Shown here in pieces: positions 8,279-14,178 of a stretch of DNA of 47,215 nt. Where the stretch lies: contig JADLFV010000077.1 of assembly GCA_020849625.1 (NCBI GenBank), positions 1-47,215 on the forward strand. Reading direction: 5' to 3'. This DNA is from Phycisphaeraceae bacterium (GTDB lineage Bacteria > Planctomycetota > Phycisphaerae > Phycisphaerales > Phycisphaeraceae). The notes below the pieces were generated by a model. The model saw only the letters and a list, made by a program, of their open reading frames with translations, made no database searches and was not told the origin of the DNA. Every line of letters starts with the position of its first letter. Positions within the stretch are counted from its first letter, which is position 1. Made by a program: the position numbers and the translations under genes.

Positions 8279-8818
8279 ATGAGACAACGCACACTGGCTT
8301 TACTCGTCATCGGGGTGCTGGCCATGATGCCGGTCGCTGCCCATGCACAACGGGACAGATACGACTCGGAGATACGAGGGCCTGAGGCGACGGATTGGGA
8401 GTTCACCCTCAGCGGCAGCGGCGTCTCCAGCAACGACCTGGATAATACCAACTTCGCCACCACTTTCAGCCTCGGCTATTACTTGACCGACGCCATTGAG
8501 CCTGGCGTGCGCCAGAGCATCATTTTCGCCGATAACAACGATGATTCATCGACCAGCGGTTCGACCCGCGGTTTCATCGATTACAACTTCGACCTGGGGG
8601 CTTTGCGCCCGTTCGTCGGCGCCAGCCTTGGTGCGGTCTATGGTGACGGCGTGGACAACGACCACAACTGGACCACCGGTGTCGAGGCCGGCATCAAATG
8701 GTATGTGCTGGCGAAAACCTTCCTCTACGGCATAGCCGAATACCAGTGGGAACCCGAAGAGTCTTTCTCGGACAACGGATCATTCTTCTACGGCGTAGGC
8801 ATCGGCTTTAACTTTTAA
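8279..8818 (+). CDS. Small outer-membrane beta-barrel protein
   Basis: A 179-residue protein with a clear Sec signal peptide (MRQRTLALLVIGVLAMMPVA, cleavage after AHA) followed by alternating amphipathic strands, such as FTLSGSG, FSLGYYL, FIDYNFD and PFVGASLGAVYG. It ends in an aromatic C-terminal residue (GVGIGFNF), the hallmark of an outer-membrane barrel recognised by the BAM machinery. The size fits an 8-stranded OmpA/OmpW/OMP_b-brl-type barrel. AAAAGGAG seven bases ahead of the ATG sets the start. It follows the PTP-tail protein by 95 bp on the same strand and may be co-transcribed. Its role (porin, adhesin or stress-induced barrel) cannot be told. Confidence 0.8.
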   Translation: MRQRTLALLVIGVLAMMPVAAHAQRDRYDSEIRGPEATDWEFTLSGSGVSSNDLDNTNFATTFSLGYYLTDAIEPGVRQSIIFADNNDDSSTSGSTRGFIDYNFDLGALRPFVGASLGAVYGDGVDNDHNWTTGVEAGIKWYVLAKTFLYGIAEYQWEPEESFSDNGSFFYGVGIGFNF

Positions 8819-8955
8819 GTTTGTGCCAACGTGGATGTCGAGCGATCGGGCATGGGAAAAACCCGCGAAGCCCATTGACGCAGGCACTCAAGCCGAAAAC
8901 GCAGGAAGCACGCCGGCCGTCGAATGATGATTCAGTATTCGGGATTCCGAGAGAT

Positions 8956-8984
8956 CCGGGTTTCCGGGTTTCCGGGTTTCCGGG
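8956..8984. repeat. Tandem 8-bp repeat (CCGGGTTT x 3.6)
   Basis: Three full copies of CCGGGTTT and a partial fourth run head to tail. On the minus strand the unit reads GGAAACCC, so a transcript running past the LuxR-type gene would carry GGA triplets every 8 nt, with two more just beyond (8945-8958). Confidence 0.85.
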
Positions 8985-9040
8985 GGCGGAAGGGAGAATT
9001 TACTGTGTTCGAAAAACCCCCGGACGCAGTAACCACACCT

Positions 9041-9090
9041 GGGCTGTTCATCGAGCCAAACCATCGTGGTTTGTGCAACATGGACAGCCC
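9041..9090. other. Long imperfect stem-loop, possible structured RNA
   Basis: An outer 11-bp stem (GGGCTGTTCAT with ATGGACAGCCC, one G-T pair) encloses a 6-bp stem (AAACCA/TGGTTT) with a 3-nt loop; the two are separated by a 6/7-nt internal loop. It has no T-run. It may be a small RNA, a 3' UTR stabiliser or a chance fold. Confidence 0.45.
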
Positions 9091-9219
9091 ATATTATTTC
9101 CAGGGGTATCGATGTGATGCCTGAAACTTATCATCGAGGTATGACAGGGGTTCTATTATGTTTCGGATATCACCCGCTACATGAAAATCAGTATTGCGCA
9201 ATCCCCGGCAGGATTGACC

Positions 9220-9906
9220 TCAGCCATCGCGTTGGATCTTCCAGCGAATGGCGCGGTGCATCAGTTCGGCACTGTTGTTCAGCGAGAGTTTGGATTTGAT
9301 GTTGTCGCGATAGGTTTCGATGGTTTTGACGCTTAATGACAACCGCTCGGAGATATCGCGCGTGCGCAGGCCATCACCCAGCAACTCAAAAACTTCCATT
9401 TCCCGGTCAGACAGCGATTCGATGGGGCTGGCCTGCAGGCCCTCCGTGCCCTGGAGAGCGTGCTTGAGCACCGTGTTGGACAGGTCGGGGCTCAGGTAGA
9501 TGCGGCCTTTGAGGGTGCTGTTGACCGCGTCGATCATCTGCTCGGGTGGCTGTTCTTTACAGATATAGCCGGTGGCGCCGGCACGCATGGCGCGCTCGGC
9601 ATAGGTGGCGTCGTTGTGCATGGAAGAGACCAGAATTTTGATCTCCGGCCAACTGGCATGGATGTCCTTGATCAATTCAATGCCCCCGCCATCTGACAGC
9701 ATCAGATCGACAATCACTATATCGGGGGTGTTCTGCTTGATGCCGGCTATGGCCTCGGAAGCTCCCGCGGCATCACCTACAACCTGATATTGCTCGTCTT
9801 TTTCCAACAACTGAGTCAGCCCCTGTCGTATGATCGGATGGTCATCGACCAGAAAGACGCGCGGGGCGCTACTGGCGGTCATGATGCGGCGTTGTGCTTT
9901 TTTCAT
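9220..9906 (-). CDS. LuxR/NarL-family response regulator
   Basis: A two-domain transcription regulator of 228 residues. The receiver (about 16-130) has the acidic pair in FLVDDHP, phospho-acceptor Asp67 in DIVIVDLML, and Lys in YICKEQP. The C-terminal LuxR helix-turn-helix (about 163-225) has the family signature LSDREMEVFELLGDG and SVKTIETYRDNIKSKL. I chose the ATG at 9906, preceded by AAGGA; other in-frame ATGs occur at 9930 and 9882. It sits 189 bp behind the CsrA-REC gene on the same strand, and its ribosome site lies in the loop of a hairpin resembling a CsrA target. Likely partners are the HisKA_3 kinases at 758-1930 or 14179-17403, because that kinase class normally phosphorylates NarL-type regulators. 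The family call is firm; its targets are unknown. Confidence 0.93.
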   Translation of the reverse strand: MKKAQRRIMTASSAPRVFLVDDHPIIRQGLTQLLEKDEQYQVVGDAAGASEAIAGIKQNTPDIVIVDLMLSDGGGIELIKDIHASWPEIKILVSSMHNDATYAERAMRAGATGYICKEQPPEQMIDAVNSTLKGRIYLSPDLSNTVLKHALQGTEGLQASPIESLSDREMEVFELLGDGLRTRDISERLSLSVKTIETYRDNIKSKLSLNNSAELMHRAIRWKIQRDG

Positions 9907-9927
9907 ATCATCCTTGTGCAGCATATG
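9904..9927 (-). promoter_or_regulatory. Candidate CsrA-type binding hairpin over the ribosome binding site
   Basis: On the minus strand CATAT and ATATG (the latter includes the start codon) can pair around a 14-nt loop that holds ACAAGGATG. This matches nine consecutive positions of the CsrA consensus RUACARGGAUGU and 10 of 12 overall. The GGA is the Shine-Dalgarno core of the LuxR-type gene. A protein bound here would block initiation. The match and the stem are seen; binding by the neighbouring CsrA-REC protein is inferred. Confidence 0.45.
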
Positions 9928-9964
9928 CACGGGCGGGGGTCAGTGCTCCCAGAAAACCATGGAT

Positions 9965-9982
9965 TATGTTCCCATGAACATA
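9965..9982. promoter_or_regulatory. 18-bp palindrome, possible operator
   Basis: TATGTTC and GAACATA are separated by CCAT, a perfect 7-bp dyad about 60 bp upstream of the LuxR-type regulator start. NarL-class regulators bind 7-bp inverted half-sites, so autoregulation is plausible, although a different protein could bind. Confidence 0.4.
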
Positions 9983-10095
9983 TTGCCTATTTTAGCGGGG
10001 TCGGATATCGGGGAAAGTCCTATCCATCATCGTTTTTGGATCCACAGTCAGAAAGACGCCGGAGCATATTCCCCGTTCGGGTTGTTTGGGAGCCT

Positions 10096-10683
10096 TTAGA
10101 TATGGACCTGTTGTGCCTGGCGCCAGAAATCAACAGTTCTGACGATTGATCGCTGCAATTGCATTGGATCGAGCATTTTTGTGATAAAGGCGTTAGCACC
10201 GGCCTCCAGGCAGGCTGAAACCTGCTGTTCGCCGTCACGGGAGGAGAGGATCACCACAGGCACATAGCGGGTATGGGGCTTGCTGCGGGCCGCTTGAAGA
10301 ACACTCTGCCCGGTGGCATCCGGTAGTCCCAGGTCCAGCAGGACCAGGTTGATGCCCGGTTTGTCATCCCCGTTGGCCTGTTCCAGTTGGTCGATGGCCT
10401 GTGCCGCGGTCGTGGCTAAGACGCCGACTACCGAGCTGCATTGTTGTAGCGTGGCCAGGATCAATCGGGCGTGAACTGGCTCATCCTCCACCAGCAGTAC
10501 GCGCAAGCCATTTTCAATCACCGGTTTGCCTGGTTCGGCTTCCGGTATCCCGCGTACGGACCAGCCATCTTGAACTTTCACGCCCAGACGCACGCCCCCG
10601 CCGGGCAACTGGTCCAGCACGGTCACGCTGGCGGCACGCCCGATCAGTACGCTGTCGCCGGTTTGTCGGTCGATGATGATCAT
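10096..10683 (-). CDS. CsrA-REC fusion: RNA-binding domain joined to a receiver domain
   Basis: A 195-residue protein with two domains. Residues 1-47 align with CsrA over its whole beta-barrel: MIIIDRQTGDSVLIG, then VTVLDQL, VRLGVKV and WSVRGI. The two arginines central to RNA binding in E. coli CsrA (Arg6 and Arg44) fall at the same positions here; Leu4 is Ile. The C-terminal helix of CsrA is replaced by a Pro/Glu linker (about 48-58). Residues about 60-190 are a complete receiver: Glu66-Asp67, phospho-acceptor Asp117 in VLLDLGL, Ser147 or Ser148, and Lys169 in FITKM. CsrA normally acts as a homodimer on mRNA GGA motifs, so phosphorylation of the receiver could switch dimerisation or binding. 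The start (GGGGGA upstream) overlaps the stop of the preceding receiver gene (ATGA). I know of no characterised protein with this architecture; the function is inferred. Confidence 0.88.
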   Translation of the reverse strand: MIIIDRQTGDSVLIGRAASVTVLDQLPGGGVRLGVKVQDGWSVRGIPEAEPGKPVIENGLRVLLVEDEPVHARLILATLQQCSSVVGVLATTAAQAIDQLEQANGDDKPGINLVLLDLGLPDATGQSVLQAARSKPHTRYVPVVILSSRDGEQQVSACLEAGANAFITKMLDPMQLQRSIVRTVDFWRQAQQVHI

Positions 10684-11117
10684 GATTCCCCCAGTTGGGT
10701 AGGAAAAGTGGCTCTAGACCAGAAATCTCGCAAGACCATCAATTGGGTCGCCAGCAGTGCGGGATTGTCTGGCTTGCTGAGATAGGCATTGGCGCCGCTG
10801 GCATAACATCGCTCGATGGATTCACGATCGTCCCGATTGCTGACCACCACCACCGGGATCAGGAAAGTTCGCGGATCGTGCCGGATTAACTCCAGCACTT
10901 CCAGGCCGTTCATCGCCGGCAGTTGCAGGTCAAGCAGGATCAGGTCCGGCAAGGGGCGTTCGGGCGTGCCGGCATTCTCCTGCCGCAACAGCTCCATGGC
11001 GGATTCACCATCCGTCGCCAGTTGAATCTGGATGTCATCACCCACCTGGCGCAGGGCCTGCTCAATGATTCGGGCGTGGGGCGGATTGTCTTCGATCATC
11101 AGCACGTTCATGTTCAT
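10680..11117 (-). CDS. Stand-alone receiver protein (CheY/Rcp1-like)
   Basis: A single-domain response regulator of 145 residues with no output domain. It has the acidic cluster VLMIEDNP, phospho-acceptor Asp63 in LILLDLQLPAMNG, Ser in VVVSNRD, and Lys115 in YLSKP. The length, the RxD insert after beta-4 and the FWxR-type end resemble the Rcp1-type receivers that work with phytochrome and hybrid kinases. The ATG at 11117 has GGAG six bases upstream and overlaps the stop of the kinase gene (ATGA); its own stop overlaps the start of the CsrA-REC gene in the same way. It may shuttle phosphate between the upstream kinase and another protein, or compete with CsrA-REC for it. Confidence 0.9.
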   Translation of the reverse strand: MNMNVLMIEDNPPHARIIEQALRQVGDDIQIQLATDGESAMELLRQENAGTPERPLPDLILLDLQLPAMNGLEVLELIRHDPRTFLIPVVVVSNRDDRESIERCYASGANAYLSKPDNPALLATQLMVLRDFWSRATFPTQLGES

Positions 11118-11854
11118 ACGGTGCTCCGGAAGCTCAGGGGTAATGGCCTGGTGATCAGATTCCTGTTGGGCGGCTTCAGTGGGAACTCGAGACAAAAGGT
11201 GGCGCCCTGGCCGGGCTGTGATTGGACATCAACGCGCCCATTGATCCGCGCCATCAGGATGCCGACTGACGCCAGGCCGATGCATGTATCAGGTTGTGCG
11301 GACTGATGCGGATAGCGGCGCAATGGTTCAAAAATTCGCTGTTGATATCGAGGATCGATACCCGGCCCATGATCCGTGACGCGGATAACCATGTGATGAT
11401 CCCGCGATGAGGTATGGATCGTTACATCACCGCCGCCGTGGCGAAGAGCGTTGTCGATCAGGCGAGACAAGGCTTCGGCAAGCAGAGCGGCCGGAAATTC
11501 AGCCTTGACATCGCAGCCGGTCACCACAATGCGGACCTGAGTGTCCTGCATCCGCGGCTGGACGGTATTCACGACTCGATCGATCAGTTCGTGGAGGCTG
11601 GTCTGCCGGTATCCCGGATCCATCTGCTGAATATGATGCAGCGACTGTAACTGATGGAGTATTCTTTGCAGACGGGCACACTCCTGGACGCACAGGTCGA
11701 CATTTTCGCGGCTGCGCTCGTCCAGACGGTTGGCCAGGTCATTCTTGAGGATGTTAAGAAGGCCGGCGATGCCGACTACCGGGTTTTTCAGTTCGTGCAT
11801 GGCAAGAGCAAAGTAGTCGTACATGCGCCGGCCTTCACACTTCGTGTCATTCAT
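11114..11854 (-). CDS. Sensor-less soluble histidine kinase
   Basis: A 246-residue kinase consisting almost only of the catalytic core. HisKA begins near the N-terminus with His20 in LAMHELKNPVVG; HATPase_c (about 115-235) has the N-box LIDNALRHG, the G1 box DHGPGID and a GLASVGILMA helix. There is no sensor or membrane segment, so the input must come from a partner. The ATG at 11854 begins 3 nt after the stop of the DUF1328 gene; an in-frame ATG at 11824 has a better ribosome site (GAAGG, seven bases) and would leave only ten residues before the histidine. It overlaps the following receiver gene by 4 nt (ATGA). The natural phospho-acceptors are that receiver and the CsrA-REC protein. Confidence 0.88.
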   Translation of the reverse strand: MNDTKCEGRRMYDYFALAMHELKNPVVGIAGLLNILKNDLANRLDERSRENVDLCVQECARLQRILHQLQSLHHIQQMDPGYRQTSLHELIDRVVNTVQPRMQDTQVRIVVTGCDVKAEFPAALLAEALSRLIDNALRHGGGDVTIHTSSRDHHMVIRVTDHGPGIDPRYQQRIFEPLRRYPHQSAQPDTCIGLASVGILMARINGRVDVQSQPGQGATFCLEFPLKPPNRNLITRPLPLSFRSTV

Positions 11855-11857
11855 GGA

Positions 11858-12040
11858 TCAAGGAACGCGGCCATGTGAGCTGCGCTGCACCGCTCCCATG
11901 ATAAGAGAGATCAGGAACAGCAGGATGAAGATAAAAAACAGAATCTGAGCAATGGTAGCAGCGCCGGTTGCGATGCCGCCGAAGCCGAAGGCCGCTGCGA
12001 CCAAAGCGACAATGAAGAATATTAAAGCCCACCACAACAT
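11858..12040 (-). CDS. DUF1328 small membrane protein
   Basis: A 60-residue protein with two membrane-spanning stretches (about 3-25 and 31-50), matching the DUF1328/YtjA family closely in its WALIFFIVALVAAAFGFGG and FLISLIMG motifs. The family is widespread, often stress-induced, and has no known biochemical activity. AAAGGAG seven bases before the ATG makes the start secure. It is the first gene of a tightly packed minus-strand set and lies 3 nt ahead of the sensor-less histidine kinase. It could therefore serve as a membrane anchor or stress sensor for that kinase, but this is inference from position only. Confidence 0.88.
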   Translation of the reverse strand: MLWWALIFFIVALVAAAFGFGGIATGAATIAQILFFIFILLFLISLIMGAVQRSSHGRVP

Positions 12041-12126
12041 GGTGTATCTCCTTTCAAAGCGTTAAGCGGCATGGTGATAAGTCAACTTCACATTCGTAGC
12101 CGACTCGCTCAGCAGCCGGTATGCTT

Positions 12127-12172
12127 AAATCACCTTGGTGACGGGCATCATGGCACGACACCAAGGTGATTT
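12127..12172. terminator. 14-bp perfect hairpin, probable terminator
   Basis: AAATCACCTTGGTG pairs perfectly with CACCAAGGTGATTT around an 18-nt loop. It lies about 20 bp past the stop of the PRC-barrel gene and about 90 bp before the DUF1328 gene, both on the minus strand. The A/T ends make it work in either direction, though the T-run is short. It separates the PRC-barrel transcript from the DUF1328-kinase operon. Confidence 0.7.
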
Positions 12173-12189
12173 TGGCGGCCGAATGCGCA

Positions 12190-13875
12190 TCAGTAACCCA
12201 TGGCGCCCGGAACTATCTGACTTTCGGGGCTGGCCTGGGAGGTACGCTGCTGCTGGCTCTGTGAGATTTTCCAACGCGGCGAACCGTCCTCATCGCGCAA
12301 TTCGTAGGACTGATCGTCAGTGCGGATTTGTCGGGCGATGATCACACGGCGACCGTCGATCGTTGTCTCCGAGCCGGTGATGGTGACCTCATCGCCCTTA
12401 TCCAAGTCGATTCGCTCCTCATTCATAAAGGACTGCGGACCTGCCTGAACTACCGTGTTGTTTCCGTCGCTGCTGCGCACCAGCAGGCGGGTGCCGCTCT
12501 CAGCGCCGTCATTGCTGGATGAGGGGTAGAACGTGCCTACGCTTTCAATCTCGCCTTTGATCGTAGTTTCAGACTCAGGCTTGTACTGCTGGTTGTACGA
12601 ACTGTCCGCCATCCAGGGGCCGTTATCCTGTTGGCTGATAGCCAGGCCCTTGTCGCTCGACAGCAGCCCACCCAATCCCAGCATACCGTCGCTGAACTGA
12701 TCGTCGATGCGCTGCTGGACAGATGGCTGAGTGAGCAGATCATCGCTGCTCTGCTCCAGCCGGGTGGCCATCAGCTTCGACTGATCACCGCTGAACTGGA
12801 TGGCACGGGGATTGGTCTGGATTTTGAGCGTGTTGACCGGCACCGCGCTGGTATAGCCGCCGACGCCCAGCGTGCTCCCGTTGGAGATCATGGCGTATTC
12901 CAGTGAACTGTCGCTGGTATTCACTGCCAGGTCCTCCAGCGAACCAATCGTCTGATCCTGCTGATCCTTGACGTCAAGCCCGATCAACTGCGAAACGCGG
13001 TGAGCCCACAGCGTTTCACGGGCAATCACACCCTGGTTCGATGAACTGCTGTCGCTGCGGCTTGACGAATTCATATCGCCCTGTGCCGACTTGTTGTTAC
13101 CCGGCTTGGGTTCGTTGCTGGGCGTCAAACGGTCAGGCGGGCTGGCGGGATCGCTGGCAGATGGACTGTACTCGGGCTTCACGTTCTCCGGGTGTTCGCT
13201 GGGCACATTTGAGCCACTCTGCGTTTGACCTGAGGCGGACTGGCTCGAAGCAGATTGGCTGGATGACATCGAACTTGAAGAAGACTGGCTGGAATCGCGT
13301 TGACTGCTGCTCTTCAGCCAGTTCTTGTCCGCCTTTGCCGGCCAGTGTTCTTCGGCGAATCCCTCTCGATTTTCGAGATCCGCTTTCTGCACATTAAGAG
13401 TTGCCCTCTCGTCCTGGAACGTGAATTCGGAAAGCGGCACGGCGAACCAACTGCCGCCGACGCCCAGCACGCTGCCATGGCTGAGCACCGCATAGGCGAT
13501 CTGACCCTTGCCGGGTTCCAGCACCAGGTCATAGATCTCGCCGAGCTGTTCGCCGGCCAGGTCGTACACGTCCCATCCAATCAGGTCATTGGCGCTGTGT
13601 AACTGGTGTTGGCCGCTCCGCGCGTTGGACATTGACTCGCTGGACGAATCGCTGGACCCCGTTTCAAGGGCGCCACGCTGCCTGTTGTACTGATCCTGCT
13701 GGCCTTGCTGGCTTTGAGACTGCGGATACTGTTGTTCGTTTTGATACTGAGACTGGGATTGTTGCTCCTGTTGCGAAGTCTGATCAGCGGCGTAAGCCGT
13801 TGTCAGGTTCATACAGGCTACACAGAACATTGATGCACTCAGCATTCTCACACATGAAACCGTTAAACGATACAT
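12190..13875 (-). CDS. Exported double PRC-barrel protein with Gln/Ser-rich linkers
   Basis: A 561-residue protein with a signal peptide (ends TTAYAAD) and a Gln/Ser-rich low-complexity segment. A first PRC-barrel domain (about 92-180; LIGWDVYDLAGEQLGEIYDL, LGVGGSWFAVPL) is followed by a Ser-rich spacer and a second PRC-barrel (about 290-370; LIGLDVKDQQDQTIGSLEDL). The C-terminal part (about 440-535) has the strand pattern of an OB/SH3-like barrel of the DUF5666 kind. PRC-barrel domains of this exported, repeat-linked type occur in stress-induced envelope proteins; their ligand is unknown. AAAGGAG six bases before the ATG fixes the start. A strong hairpin follows the stop. Low-complexity linkers suggest a flexible periplasmic or surface scaffold. 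Confidence 0.82.
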   Translation of the reverse strand: MYRLTVSCVRMLSASMFCVACMNLTTAYAADQTSQQEQQSQSQYQNEQQYPQSQSQQGQQDQYNRQRGALETGSSDSSSESMSNARSGQHQLHSANDLIGWDVYDLAGEQLGEIYDLVLEPGKGQIAYAVLSHGSVLGVGGSWFAVPLSEFTFQDERATLNVQKADLENREGFAEEHWPAKADKNWLKSSSQRDSSQSSSSSMSSSQSASSQSASGQTQSGSNVPSEHPENVKPEYSPSASDPASPPDRLTPSNEPKPGNNKSAQGDMNSSSRSDSSSSNQGVIARETLWAHRVSQLIGLDVKDQQDQTIGSLEDLAVNTSDSSLEYAMISNGSTLGVGGYTSAVPVNTLKIQTNPRAIQFSGDQSKLMATRLEQSSDDLLTQPSVQQRIDDQFSDGMLGLGGLLSSDKGLAISQQDNGPWMADSSYNQQYKPESETTIKGEIESVGTFYPSSSNDGAESGTRLLVRSSDGNNTVVQAGPQSFMNEERIDLDKGDEVTITGSETTIDGRRVIIARQIRTDDQSYELRDEDGSPRWKISQSQQQRTSQASPESQIVPGAMGY

Positions 13876-14178
13876 GGGGGACTCCTTTCGTGATTCTGCT
13901 CCGGTAGCTCATGACACACACAGTCGCGGCTTCCAACGCAGTATTTGTTTCCGCACTTACTCTACGAAGCTGTCCAGCCTGATGACACCGGGTGGTAAGC
14001 GAGTGATGCTTAGGGATGATTTCGGCAAGTGTCATCAGGGTTTCCCCGATACAGAATGGGACTTGGCAGTCATAGGATGGTGGCGTAAGAACAGGCGGCT
14101 TATGTCTGTTTTGTTCAGCGCAATTTTTATGATTCTCATTGTTCTTGCGAATTGACGTGGTTGCGAGATGAGTGTGAG
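13876..14178. other. Divergent intergenic region
   Basis: No supported gene is seen in these 303 bp between the divergent PRC-barrel and PAS hybrid-kinase genes. A 49-codon frame (14005-14154) ends in a hydrophobic stretch but lacks a ribosome site and family match. Promoters for both flanking genes should lie here; I cannot pick boxes with confidence. Confidence 0.4.

Larger units (their letters stand above)
8819..9219. other. Convergent gene-free region with repeats and RNA-like stem
   Basis: These 401 bp lie between the converging barrel gene and LuxR-type regulator gene and code for nothing I can support. They hold the 8-bp tandem repeat (8956-8984) and the long imperfect stem (9041-9090), both listed separately. 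The region would be the 3' untranslated part of either flanking transcript, or could carry a small RNA. Confidence 0.5.

Noticed and set aside
8956..8984. CRISPR array
   Set aside because: The units are 8 bp and directly adjacent, with no spacers and no cas genes; it is a simple tandem repeat.
14005..14154. 49-codon frame ending in a hydrophobic stretch
   Set aside because: No ribosome site, no family resemblance, and it overlaps the likely promoter of the PAS hybrid kinase.
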